From: Mesorhizobium tamadayense
Lineage (GTDB): Bacteria; Pseudomonadota; Alphaproteobacteria; Rhizobiales; Rhizobiaceae
DNA length: 54,175 bases
Direction: 5' to 3'
Assembly (NCBI RefSeq): GCF_003863365.1
Contig: NZ_RQXT01000048.1
Location: 1-54,175, forward strand
In this document: one piece after another, positions 36,138-44,170 of the stretch
Layout: every line of letters starts with the position of its first letter
Numbering within the stretch: position 1 is the first letter of the stretch
Position numbers and translations under genes: made by a program
The notes under the pieces: model-generated
What the model was told of the DNA's origin: nothing
The model's database searches: none
Seen by the model: only the letters and a program-made list of their open reading frames with translations

Positions 36138-36976
36138 CAGCGCCCCTCCATGGTCGACAGCAGCTCGACCACCAACTCGCCGACCAGCGGCGGCACGTCG
36201 CCCTTGGGGTCGAATCCCGGATCGTAGGCGGAAATGGTGAGACCCGCGATGCTGAGCGGACCGGCAAGGCCGCACATCGCGGTGCGAACCTGCTCCGGCA
36301 CCGGGCCGCCGGGCGTCGTGTAACGATTAGCCTGCAGCTTTTCCGGGTCATGCACGTCGAGATCGACATGCATATGGATGCGCTCGGCGCCCGTGGCCTT
36401 CAGCTTCGCTGCTGCGCCGGCCCAGTCGGGACACTCGGTGCGGATGATCGGCAGCTTCTCCAAAAGCTCTTTCTCGGCCGGATCGAGGTCGCGTGCGTTG
36501 ACCAGCACGCAACGGGCCGGATCGATTGCCTTGAAGCCCGGCACCTGCGCCGCCATCCGCCGCCAGCACAGGCCAAGCACGGTCGCCAGCGCCATGCCGT
36601 CGAGGAAGCCGGAGGTGGAGGTGTCGGGCGTGTTGAGGTCGCCGTGCTGGTCGGCCCAGATGATGGCGTCCCCGCCTTCGCCGGCCACCGCGCCCGCGCT
36701 GGTCAGGCAGTTGCCGGCCAGAACGATCGGAAACCGTCCATTGTCCAGCGCGATGCGGACCTCGCCCGAAACGGCGTTGCAGACGGCGAATCCGGTGCCG
36801 ATCTCGCGCTCCTGCTCGTCCTCGACCACCTTGCCGATGTCGTGCACGTCGACATCGTGGCCGGCGAGCTTCAGCGCCTCGGCAAGCCCGCCGGAGATTA
36901 GCGCGTCGGGCCCCTGGCCGCAGCCGCCGTGAAAATGGCCGCTGTCGTAGGCCGCCAGGATGATGGAGATGTTCAC
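36137..36976 (-). CDS. Arginase/ureohydrolase-family protein embedded in the his operon
   Basis: A 279-residue protein of the arginase/agmatinase/formiminoglutamase fold. The manganese motifs WADQHGDLN (Asp109, His111, Asp113) and HVDLDVHDP are retained, but the first-ligand motif GGDH reads AGNC, so Cys90 stands where the metal His belongs. It starts with GTG overlapping the hisA stop (GTGA) and ends overlapping hisF (TGATG), so it is embedded in the histidine operon. Arginine or agmatine may not be the substrate, since a histidine-pathway intermediate or formimino compound would fit the setting better. A regulatory, non-hydrolytic role is also possible. Confidence 0.85.
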   Translation of the reverse strand: MNISIILAAYDSGHFHGGCGQGPDALISGGLAEALKLAGHDVDVHDIGKVVEDEQEREIGTGFAVCNAVSGEVRIALDNGRFPIVLAGNCLTSAGAVAGEGGDAIIWADQHGDLNTPDTSTSGFLDGMALATVLGLCWRRMAAQVPGFKAIDPARCVLVNARDLDPAEKELLEKLPIIRTECPDWAGAAAKLKATGAERIHMHVDLDVHDPEKLQANRYTTPGGPVPEQVRTAMCGLAGPLSIAGLTISAYDPGFDPKGDVPPLVGELVVELLSTMEGR

Positions 36977-37719
36977 GCTCTTGCCTCCGCCCCTTCGCCG
37001 CGCAGGATCGCCAGTGCTTCCGCCGGATCGATGCGCCCGTCATAGAGCGCGCGGCCGGAGACCGCGCCTTCGAGCCTCTTGGCGTCGGGCATGGTCATGC
37101 GCACGATATCGGCGATCGAGGCGAGCCCGCCGGAAGCGATCACCGGAATCGACACCGCCTCGGCGAGGTCGATGGTGGCGTCCCAGTTGATGCCGGAGAG
37201 CACGCCGTCGCGGTCGATGTCGGTGTAGATGATGGCGGCCACGCCCGCCCCCTCGAATTTCTTGGCCAGCTCGATGACGCCGAGTTCCGAGGCTTCGGCC
37301 CAGCCCTCGACCGCGACCTTGCCGCCCTTGGCGTCGATGCCGACCGCTATCCTGCCGGGAAAGGCCTTGCAGGCCTCCTTCACCAGCTCGGGCTCGCGCA
37401 CCGCCACCGTGCCCAGGATGACGCGCGCCAGGCCGCGTTCCAGCCAGTCCTCGATCTGCGCCAGCGTGCGGATGCCGCCGCCGAGCTGCACCGGGTTCTT
37501 CGTAGCCTTGAGGATGGCGCCGACCGCCGCGCTGTTGACGCTTTGGCCCTTGAAGGCGCCGTTGAGGTCGACGACGTGCAGCCATTCGAAGCCTTGCTCC
37601 TCGAAGGCTCTCGCCTGGGCTGCGGGATCATCGTTGTAGATGGTAGCGGTCGCCATGTCGCCGTGCTTCAGGCGCACGCATTTGCCGTCCTTGAGGTCGA
37701 TGGCGGGAAACAGGATCAC
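36973..37719 (-). CDS. hisA: ProFAR isomerase
   Basis: HisA converts ProFAR to PRFAR by an Amadori rearrangement. The 248-residue barrel has catalytic Asp in FPAIDLKDGKCVRL and YTDIDRDGVLSG and phosphate-binding QLGGGIRT and ASGGLASI motifs. The start codon read here is GTG at 37719, two bases after the DUF1330 stop. It overlaps the arginase-like gene by four bases. Confidence 0.98.
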   Translation of the reverse strand: MILFPAIDLKDGKCVRLKHGDMATATIYNDDPAAQARAFEEQGFEWLHVVDLNGAFKGQSVNSAAVGAILKATKNPVQLGGGIRTLAQIEDWLERGLARVILGTVAVREPELVKEACKAFPGRIAVGIDAKGGKVAVEGWAEASELGVIELAKKFEGAGVAAIIYTDIDRDGVLSGINWDATIDLAEAVSIPVIASGGLASIADIVRMTMPDAKRLEGAVSGRALYDGRIDPAEALAILRGEGAEARA

Positions 37720-37721
37720 GG

Positions 37722-38012
37722 TCAGGCGCCCTCGACGATAACGAAATGACCGGTCGACGCCGCCAGCCGGAATTTCAAGGCTTCCTGGTACTCAGGCGAC
37801 TCATAGCAGGCGAGCGCCGTTTCGTAGGATGAAAACTCCACCACCACATGGCGGTTCCCCGTCGGCCCCTCCGGATTTGTGTAGCGTCCTGCCCGGACCG
37901 GAAACTTGGCGCCATATTTGGCGAAGGCTTTTGCGTTGGCTTCGATGTAATTCTTGTAGGCGCCCGGGTCGCGGACATCGATCATGGCGATCCAATAGCC
38001 CTTCTTGCTCAT
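37722..38012 (-). CDS. DUF1330 domain protein
   Basis: A 96-residue protein of the DUF1330 family, a ferredoxin-like dimeric alpha-beta barrel fold. The N-terminal GYWIAMIDVRDPGAYKNYIEA and the central GNRHVVVEFSSYETALACYESPEYQ are typical. No function is established. It lies between hisH and hisA with two-base gaps on both sides, so it is co-translated with the histidine genes. Confidence 0.9.
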   Translation of the reverse strand: MSKKGYWIAMIDVRDPGAYKNYIEANAKAFAKYGAKFPVRAGRYTNPEGPTGNRHVVVEFSSYETALACYESPEYQEALKFRLAASTGHFVIVEGA

Positions 38013-38014
38013 GC

Positions 38015-38665
38015 CTAGGGCCTCCAGTTCAGGAAATTGGTGATCAGCGCCAGGCCGAGCGCCTGGCTCTTTTCGGGATGGAACTGCGTGCCGGCGAGGT
38101 TGTCGCGGGCAACGGCAGCCGTCACCGGGCCGCCATAGTCGGCCGTCGCTAGCACCTCGTCGGGGTTGCTCGCCTCCACATGGTAGGAATGGACGAAATA
38201 CGCATGCAGCCCTTTCGGGCCGGTCTCGATGCCCGAAAACAGCGGATGCTTACGCGCAAGCTCGATCGTGTTCCAGCCGATCTGCGGGATCTTCAGCGCC
38301 GGATCGCTCGGCGTGATTTCCTTGACGTCGCCGGAAATCCAGCCGAAGCCCCTGGTGATCGTCTTCTCGAGGCCGCGTTCCGACATCAGCTGCATGCCGA
38401 CGCAGATGCCGAGGAACGGCCGCCCTTTGGCGATCGCTGCCTCTTCTATCGCTTCCCACATGCCGGCAACGGCATGCAGGCCCGCGGCGCAATCGGCAAA
38501 GGCGCCGACGCCCGGCAGGACGATGCGGTCGGCGGTGCGGACCCGCTCGGCATCGGCGGTGAGATCGATGGTCGCGGCAATCCCCGCCTCATGCGCGGCG
38601 CGCTCGAAGGCCTTGGTGGCCGAGCGCAGATTGCCCGAGCCATAGTCGATGATCGCAACCCGCAT
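38015..38665 (-). CDS. hisH: Imidazole glycerol phosphate synthase, glutaminase subunit
   Basis: HisH hydrolyses glutamine and passes ammonia to HisF. The 216-residue class I amidotransferase shows IDYGSGNLRS at the N-terminus, the oxyanion strand VLPGVGAF, nucleophile Cys88 in FLGICVGMQLM, and the His-Glu pair in GTQFHPEKSQ. Its stop is two bases before the DUF1330 start, and it begins one base after the DUF2628 gene ends. Confidence 0.97.
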   Translation of the reverse strand: MRVAIIDYGSGNLRSATKAFERAAHEAGIAATIDLTADAERVRTADRIVLPGVGAFADCAAGLHAVAGMWEAIEEAAIAKGRPFLGICVGMQLMSERGLEKTITRGFGWISGDVKEITPSDPALKIPQIGWNTIELARKHPLFSGIETGPKGLHAYFVHSYHVEASNPDEVLATADYGGPVTAAVARDNLAGTQFHPEKSQALGLALITNFLNWRP

Positions 38666-38666
38666 C

Positions 38667-39143
38667 TCAGGGCCTTCCCGGCGTGTGAGTCAGGCCCAGC
38701 GCCATGCCGGTTTGCGCCGGCCGCGCCAGGTTGGTATCTGGCACGATGCGTGGCAGCGGCGCCTGTTCTTCGGTGCGTTCGCCGGCTTCCAGGGCGTGGC
38801 GAACCTCGGCATCATCGAGCCTGCCGGCCTCGACGACGCCCCATTCGCGCCAACCGCGGCGGCGCAGCGCCGATATCCGCAGGCCTTGACCTTCGAGCCC
38901 GATGTAGAGCGACACCAAAAGCGACAGGCCTGAACCAGCCCATTCGAGGCCGAGCTTTTCGCCGAGCACCGACAGGATCGCCATGACGGCGAAGGTGAGC
39001 AGAGCCTCGACCCACAGCCGGTGCCAGGCCAGCCACAGCGGCGAGAACAGGAAGCCGAGCCAGGTGAAGCCGTCGCGCACCAGGCTCGCGTCCTCGGCTT
39101 TGTTGCCGCCCGCCGGCGGCTCCATAACGACATAGATGGCCAT
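38667..39143 (-). CDS. DUF2628 family membrane protein
   Basis: A 158-residue protein with the DUF2628 signature GFTWLGFLFSPLWLAWHRLW and two hydrophobic stretches (about 28-45 and 47-85), followed by a cytoplasmic charged tail ending in Pro-rich sequence. The function of the family is unknown. It lies between hisB (4-base gap) and hisH (1-base gap) and must be expressed with them. The same insertion occurs in other rhizobial his operons, as far as I recall. Confidence 0.85.
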   Translation of the reverse strand: MAIYVVMEPPAGGNKAEDASLVRDGFTWLGFLFSPLWLAWHRLWVEALLTFAVMAILSVLGEKLGLEWAGSGLSLLVSLYIGLEGQGLRISALRRRGWREWGVVEAGRLDDAEVRHALEAGERTEEQAPLPRIVPDTNLARPAQTGMALGLTHTPGRP

Positions 39144-39147
39144 AGGG

Positions 39148-39747
39148 CTATCCTTTCAGGGACCCCTTGGTGGACGGCACCGCATCGGGTTGCCGCGGGT
39201 CGGGTTCCAGCGCCGTGCGCAGCGCCCTGGCCACGGCCTTGAAGCAGGTCTCCGCGATATGGTGGTTGTTGGCACCGTAATGGTTGGTCACATGCAGCGT
39301 GATGCCGGCGTTCTGTGCCAGCGCCTGGAAGAACTCGCGCACCAGCTCAGTGTCGAAGGTGCCGATCTTCGGCGACGAGAAGGCGACGTTCCAGACCAGG
39401 AACGGCCGGCCGGAAACATCGATCGCCGCCCGGGTCAGCGTCTCGTCCATGGCAAGCTCGATCGAGGCATAGCGCGTGATGCCGCGCCGCTCGCCTAGAG
39501 CCTTCGCCAGCGCTTGGCCGATCGCGATGCCGGTATCCTCGACCGTGTGGTGATCGTCGATGTGCAAATCGCCCTTGGCCTTCACCGTCATGTCGATCAG
39601 CGAATGGCGCGACAACTGGTCTAGCATGTGGTCGAAGAAGCCGACGCCCGTCGCGATGTCGGATTTGCCCTTGCCGTCGACATGGACCGACACCGAAATC
39701 TCGGTTTCCCTGGTCTTGCGGCTCACTTCGGCGGAACGCGGCGGCAT
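39148..39747 (-). CDS. hisB: Imidazoleglycerol-phosphate dehydratase
   Basis: HisB dehydrates imidazole glycerol phosphate, step seven of the pathway. This 199-residue form is the single-domain dehydratase without a fused phosphatase. The di-manganese His motifs are DHMLDQLSRHS, IDDHHTVEDTG and GANNHHIAETCFKA. The ATG at 39747 gives the usual start, PPRSAEVSRKTRETEI; longer upstream in-frame sequence is unlikely to be translated. It is the first gene of the minus-strand his cluster and is divergent from hslV. Confidence 0.97.
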   Translation of the reverse strand: MPPRSAEVSRKTRETEISVSVHVDGKGKSDIATGVGFFDHMLDQLSRHSLIDMTVKAKGDLHIDDHHTVEDTGIAIGQALAKALGERRGITRYASIELAMDETLTRAAIDVSGRPFLVWNVAFSSPKIGTFDTELVREFFQALAQNAGITLHVTNHYGANNHHIAETCFKAVARALRTALEPDPRQPDAVPSTKGSLKG

Positions 39748-39947
39748 AACTCGGTCCTTGCAGGCTTTCCGGGGGCCCGGGCTTGAAAACGAGAGCCTTC
39801 TATCAGCATGATCCGGCGATTGCCAGTTGCCATTCCAGGCGGTATCGGCGGTTTGCAATCACACGCCCTATGCATACATATGGCCGATCAAGGTGACTCG
39901 TACCGCGTCAATCGCCTTTCAAGGGATGGCGCGAATCGGAGCTGGAA
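39748..39947. promoter_or_regulatory. Divergent hisB-hslV intergenic region
   Basis: A 200-base gap between divergent operons. On the plus strand TTGCAA (39853-39858) and TACATA (39875-39880) are 16 bases apart, and CTTGAAA (39782-39788) lies 12 bases before CTATCA, faintly like a heat-shock sigma-factor promoter. Neither match is strong. GGAGC at 39938-39942 is the hslV ribosome site. Confidence 0.35.
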
Positions 39948-40499
39948 ATGTCGAACGAACTGACCATGCACGCCACGACCATCATCAGCGTGCGCAAGGG
40001 CAATAAGGTCGTGATCGCTGGCGACGGCCAGGTCAGCCTCGGCCAGACCATCATGAAGGGCAACGCCCGCAAGGTGCGCCGCATCGGCAAGGGCGGCAGC
40101 GTCATTGCCGGTTTCGCCGGCGCCACCGCCGATGCCTTCACCCTGCTCGAACGGCTCGAAGCCAAGCTCGAACAATATCCGGATCAGCTGACGCGCGCCT
40201 GCGTCGAGCTTGCCAAGGACTGGCGCACCGACCGCTATCTGCGCCGACTGGAAGCGATGATGCTGGTGGCCGACAAGTCGGTCTCGCTGGCGCTGACCGG
40301 CACAGGCGACGTGCTCGAGCCCGAACATGGCATCATGGCCATCGGCTCCGGCGGCAATTACGCGCTGGCGGCGGCCCGCGCGCTGATGGACACCGACAAG
40401 GATGCCGAGGAGATCGCCCGCAAGGCGATGCAGATCGCGGCCGAGATCTGCGTCTACACCAACAGCAGCTTCGTCGTCGAAACGCTTGATGCCGCCTGA
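39948..40499 (+). CDS. hslV: ATP-dependent protease subunit HslV
   Basis: HslV is the threonine-protease ring of the HslUV (ClpQY) protease, a proteasome-like complex for misfolded proteins. The 183-residue precursor carries a nine-residue leader before the catalytic Thr (MSNELTMHA, then TTIISVRKG). It also has the AGDGQVSLGQTIMKGNARKVRR and IGSGGNYALAAARAL motifs typical of the family. A second in-frame ATG at 39966 would leave only a three-residue leader. It starts a plus-strand unit ending with hslU. Confidence 0.97.
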   Translation: MSNELTMHATTIISVRKGNKVVIAGDGQVSLGQTIMKGNARKVRRIGKGGSVIAGFAGATADAFTLLERLEAKLEQYPDQLTRACVELAKDWRTDRYLRRLEAMMLVADKSVSLALTGTGDVLEPEHGIMAIGSGGNYALAAARALMDTDKDAEEIARKAMQIAAEICVYTNSSFVVETLDAA

Positions 40500-40513
40500 G
40501 GCGAAGCCTGACC

Positions 40514-41098
40514 ATGGTCCCAAATCAGCGGGAACCGGTCTTTGCCTCGCTGACCTCCGGTTCGGAAAAGATCATGGTCGAACAGGAAGATAGCTACGAT
40601 TTTCGGCCGGTCACCGAAAGGGACCTGCCGATGATCGCCCGCTGGCTGGCAGAGCCGCATATCGCCGAATGGTGGGACGATCCGGAAAGGGAAATCGCCG
40701 AGATCCGCGGGCATATCGGTTCGGTTTCGGTCGAGCCGCTGATCGTCGAGCTCGACGGCAGGCCGATCGCCTACCTGCAAAGCTACGATCCGCATCTTGA
40801 GGACGACCATCCTTACGCCGACCAGCCATTCGGCACGCTGGGCATCGATCTGTCGATCGGCCCGCCCGATCTTGTCGGCATCGGCCACGGCTCGGCCATT
40901 GTCCGCCAGTTCGTCGAGGCGCTGTTCGAGGAAGGCGCGCCGCGCGTCATCATCGATCCGCATCCCGACAATGGCCGCGCCATCCGCGCCTATGAAAAGG
41001 CCGGCTTCAGGCCGATCGGCCGCAGGCAATCGCAATATGGGGACGTCGTGCTGATGGCCGTCGACGCGGCCGAAGCCGACACGAACGAGGGGGACTGA
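40514..41098 (+). CDS. GNAT-family N-acetyltransferase
   Basis: A 194-residue acetyltransferase of the AAC(6')-Ib/siderophore-acyltransferase-like GNAT group. After a variable N-terminus the domain begins YDFRPVTERDLPMIARWLAEPHIAEWW, continues with GIDLSIGPPDLVGIGHGSAIV (acetyl-CoA pyrophosphate loop) and ends VIIDPHPDNGRAIRAYEKAGF. The ATG at 40514 lies 15 bases after hslV; an internal ATG at 40574 fits the domain border better and may be the real start. The likely substrate is an amine, but which one cannot be told. It is conserved in this spot in rhizobia. Confidence 0.85.
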   Translation: MVPNQREPVFASLTSGSEKIMVEQEDSYDFRPVTERDLPMIARWLAEPHIAEWWDDPEREIAEIRGHIGSVSVEPLIVELDGRPIAYLQSYDPHLEDDHPYADQPFGTLGIDLSIGPPDLVGIGHGSAIVRQFVEALFEEGAPRVIIDPHPDNGRAIRAYEKAGFRPIGRRQSQYGDVVLMAVDAAEADTNEGD

Positions 41099-41103
41099 CC
41101 GCA

Positions 41104-41703
41104 ATGACCGTATCCGGGGAAGACAAGACGCTTTCGGCCTATGAGGACAGCTGGCGCATGGGGCTCCTGCTGGTGCTCGCTTTGGTCATTTTCCAGGCCG
41201 GGACCCTCTACGGCATGGGCCATCCGCCGATCTGCACCTGCGGCTATGTCAAGCTCTGGCACGGCGTGGTGAACAGCTCGGAGAATTCCCAGCACATCGC
41301 CGACTGGTACACCTTCTCGCACATCATCCACGGCTTCCTGTTCTATGCGCTGGCGTGGGCTCTGTTCCCACGCTCCCCGGTCGGGCTGAGGCTGGCCTTC
41401 GCCGTCCTCATCGAAGGCGGCTGGGAGCTCCTGGAAAACAGCCCCTTCATCATCGACCGCTACCGCGCCGACACCATCTCGCTCAACTATTATGGCGACA
41501 GCGTCATCAACTCGGTCTCCGACACGCTGTTCATGGGGCTGGGATTTGTGATGGCGCGAAAGCTCCCTATATGGATGATTGTTGCCCTGGGGCTCATTTT
41601 CGAGTTCGGCACGGGCTACATCATCCGGGACAATCTGACGCTCAACGTGATCATGCTGCTGCATCCGTTCGAGACCATCAAGCAGTGGCAAAGTGGAATT
41701 TGA
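41104..41703 (+). CDS. DUF2585 (UPF0314) membrane protein
   Basis: A 199-residue inner-membrane protein with about five hydrophobic helices, of the UPF0314 family found in Rhizobiales. The conserved regions are GHPPICTCGYVKLWHG, HIADWYTFSHIIHGFLFY and EGGWELLENSPFIIDRYR, which place a Cys pair and several His, Glu and Asp residues at the membrane face. This could suggest a metal or electron-transfer role, but no function is known. It overlaps nothing, lies five bases after the GNAT gene and five bases before hslU. Confidence 0.9.
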   Translation: MTVSGEDKTLSAYEDSWRMGLLLVLALVIFQAGTLYGMGHPPICTCGYVKLWHGVVNSSENSQHIADWYTFSHIIHGFLFYALAWALFPRSPVGLRLAFAVLIEGGWELLENSPFIIDRYRADTISLNYYGDSVINSVSDTLFMGLGFVMARKLPIWMIVALGLIFEFGTGYIIRDNLTLNVIMLLHPFETIKQWQSGI

Positions 41704-41708
41704 GTACT

Positions 41709-43022
41709 ATGAGCACCTTCTCCCCCCGCGAAATCGTTTCGGAGCTCGACCGCTTCATCATCGGCCAGAAGGACGCCAAGCGCGCCGTGGCGATTGCCTT
41801 GCGCAACCGCTGGCGCCGCCAGCAGCTGGAAGGCCAGATGCGCGAAGAGGTGATGCCCAAGAACATCTTGATGATCGGCCCGACCGGTGTCGGCAAGACC
41901 GAGATCTCTCGCCGCCTGGCGCGGCTGGCCGGCGCGCCCTTCGTCAAGGTCGAGGCCACCAAGTTCACCGAGGTCGGCTATGTCGGCCGCGACGTCGAGC
42001 AGATCGTGCGCGACCTTGTCGAGGTCGCCATCGGCCTGGCGCGCGAGAAGATGCGCGAGGACGTCAAGGCGCGCGCCCAGATCAATGCGGAGGAACGGGT
42101 GCTGGAAGCCCTCGTAGGCAAGACGGCGAGCCCGGCCACCCGCGACTCTTTCCGCAAGAGGCTGCGCGACGGCGAGCTCGACGACAAGGAGATCGAGATC
42201 GAGGTGGCGGACACCGGTACCGGCGGCATGCCGGGCTTCGAGATCCCGGGCATGCCCGGCGCTAACATCGGCGTGCTCAACATCAACGACATGTTGTCGA
42301 AGGCGATGGGCGGCCGCAGGACCAAAACCCGCAAGACCACGGTGCGCGATTCCTATGCGCTCCTGGTCAACGACGAGTCCGACAAGCTGCTCGACCAGGA
42401 CGAGGTGGTTCGCCAGGCGCTGGAATCGGCCGAGAACGACGGCATCGTCTTCATCGACGAGATCGACAAGATCGCATCACGCGAAGGCGGCATGGGCGCC
42501 GGTGTTTCCCGTGAAGGCGTGCAGCGCGACCTGCTGCCGCTGGTCGAAGGCACGACGGTTGCGACCAAATACGGACCGATCAAGACGGACCATATCCTGT
42601 TCATCGCCTCGGGCGCATTCCATGTCTCCAAGCCGTCGGACCTGCTGCCGGAGCTGCAGGGCCGTTTGCCGATCCGTGTCGAGCTGCGCGCGCTGGAGAA
42701 GCAGGACTTCGTCCGCATCCTCACCGAGACCGAGGCCAGCCTCATCAAGCAGTACATCGCGCTGATGAAGACCGAAGGCGTCGATCTCGTCTTCACCGAC
42801 AACGCCATCGATTCGCTCGCCGGCATTGCCGTCGACCTCAATGCCAGTGTCGAGAACATCGGCGCTAGACGCCTGCAGACGGTGATGGAGCGCGTTCTGG
42901 ACGAGATTTCCTACGACGCGCCGGATCGCCACGGCACGGCGGTCACCATCGATGCCGATTACGTGCAGAAGCATGTCGGCGATTTGTCGCGCAATACCGA
43001 TCTGTCGCGGTTCATCCTCTAA
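41709..43022 (+). CDS. hslU: HslU ATPase subunit of HslUV
   Basis: HslU is the AAA+ unfoldase that feeds substrates to HslV. The 437-residue protein shows REIVSELDRFIIGQKDAKRA, Walker A IGPTGVGKTEISRRLA (about 57-72), the pore loop ATKFTEVGYVGRDVE, Walker B VFIDEIDKIA, and the C-terminal LSRFIL tail that inserts into HslV. The intermediate I-domain (about 110-240) is present. The ATG at 41709 is five bases past the DUF2585 stop, and a strong terminator follows. Confidence 0.98.
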   Translation: MSTFSPREIVSELDRFIIGQKDAKRAVAIALRNRWRRQQLEGQMREEVMPKNILMIGPTGVGKTEISRRLARLAGAPFVKVEATKFTEVGYVGRDVEQIVRDLVEVAIGLAREKMREDVKARAQINAEERVLEALVGKTASPATRDSFRKRLRDGELDDKEIEIEVADTGTGGMPGFEIPGMPGANIGVLNINDMLSKAMGGRRTKTRKTTVRDSYALLVNDESDKLLDQDEVVRQALESAENDGIVFIDEIDKIASREGGMGAGVSREGVQRDLLPLVEGTTVATKYGPIKTDHILFIASGAFHVSKPSDLLPELQGRLPIRVELRALEKQDFVRILTETEASLIKQYIALMKTEGVDLVFTDNAIDSLAGIAVDLNASVENIGARRLQTVMERVLDEISYDAPDRHGTAVTIDADYVQKHVGDLSRNTDLSRFIL

Positions 43023-43049
43023 CGACAAATGCCGGCAATCCGGCGATGT

Positions 43050-43084
43050 GTGGCCAGATGGTACCATCTGGCCACCTTTTGTTT
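43050..43084 (+). terminator. Rho-independent terminator of hslU
   Basis: A perfect 12-bp inverted repeat, GTGGCCAGATGG (43050-43061) with CCATCTGGCCAC (43064-43075), is followed by CTTTTGTTT. It lies 27 bases after the hslU stop and closes the hslV-hslU unit. Confidence 0.88.
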
Positions 43085-43158
43085 CGGGCGAGGGCTTGCT
43101 TGTCTCGACTCTCCCGCGCGCTTTACCTAGTTTGCCGCCGACTTGAAGGCGGCGGTGG

Positions 43159-44118
43159 ATGAAGAAACGCATACTTCTTTTTGTTGGCTTGGCACTGGCC
43201 GCAGCGGTGGCAACGGCTGGCGCGGCGACCATGGTGCCGCCGGGCAATCGCTACAGCGTGCAGCCGGATATTCCCGGCGCTTCCAGCCGGCGCACCCAGG
43301 CCACCAACACCACTTTCCAGGCCAAGTATCGCAAGGTCTACGCGCTGCTGCAGAGCGACGCTGAGCTTCGCGCCAAGATCAGGAAGGCGGCGGCGGCCTA
43401 CGGCATCGATCCGATGCACATCGTCGGCGCCATCGTCGGCGAGCACACCTACAATGTCGATGCCTACGACCGGCTGCAGACCTATTACGTCAAGGCGATG
43501 TCCTATCTGTCGAGCAAGCTCACTTTTGCCTATGACGGGGAGGACGTCAGCGATTTCGTCCAGCGGCCGGAATTCAGGAAATGCGCCGCCACGGGCGACA
43601 GCTACGATCTTTGGGAATGCCGCGAGCAGGTGTGGAACCATTCCTTCCGCGGCAAGACCGTCGACGGGACGAGCTTCCCCGACGACCGTTTCGGCGCCAC
43701 CTTCTTCCAGCCCTATTATGCCGGCCAGACCTTCGGTCTCGGCCAGCTCAACCCGCTGACGGCGCTTCAGATGAGCGACCTCGTGCACAAGGTTTCCGGC
43801 CTGCCCGAGCTCGATGTCAACGATCCGAACGCGGTCTACAAGACCATCATGGATCCGGACCTGACGCTGCCTTACGTCGCCGCGACGATCAGGAAGTCGA
43901 TCGATGCCTACAAGAGCATCGCCGGCTTCGACATCTCGCACAATCCGGGCCTGACAGCGACGCTCTACAATGTCGGCAATCCCGAGCAGCGCGCCTATGC
44001 GCTGAAGGAAGAGAACGAGCAGCGCCGCGCCGCAGGCGAACCGGAAAAGCTGCCCGAGGAGAACTATTACGGCTGGCTGGTCAACGACAAGCTGGACGAG
44101 CTGAGGGCGCTTTTCTAA
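43159..44118 (+). CDS. DUF1402 family exported protein, lysozyme-like motifs
   Basis: A 319-residue protein with a clear Sec signal peptide (KKRILLFVGLALAAAVATAG, cleavage near AGAA). The mature part belongs to DUF1402, found in rhizobia. AAAYGIDPMHIVGAIVGEHTYN followed later by YAGQTFGLGQLNPLTALQMS resembles the Glu...GxxQ arrangement of lysozyme-like lytic transglycosylases; a Cys pair in FRKCAATGDSYDLWECREQ may form a disulfide in the periplasm. A peptidoglycan role is inferred from these motifs and not established. It stands alone between hslU and the catabolic operon. Confidence 0.85.
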   Translation: MKKRILLFVGLALAAAVATAGAATMVPPGNRYSVQPDIPGASSRRTQATNTTFQAKYRKVYALLQSDAELRAKIRKAAAAYGIDPMHIVGAIVGEHTYNVDAYDRLQTYYVKAMSYLSSKLTFAYDGEDVSDFVQRPEFRKCAATGDSYDLWECREQVWNHSFRGKTVDGTSFPDDRFGATFFQPYYAGQTFGLGQLNPLTALQMSDLVHKVSGLPELDVNDPNAVYKTIMDPDLTLPYVAATIRKSIDAYKSIAGFDISHNPGLTATLYNVGNPEQRAYALKEENEQRRAAGEPEKLPEENYYGWLVNDKLDELRALF

Positions 44119-44170
44119 CGGCCTGGGTTCGGGCGGCCCCGGGGTTCAGGCGGCCCTGGGCTCGGGCTGC

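Noticed and set aside
39782..39805. A heat-shock (RpoH) promoter for hslV.
   Set aside because: CTTGAAA is present but the -10 side and the spacing are poor, and the leader would be about 130 bases; kept only as a remark in the intergenic entry.
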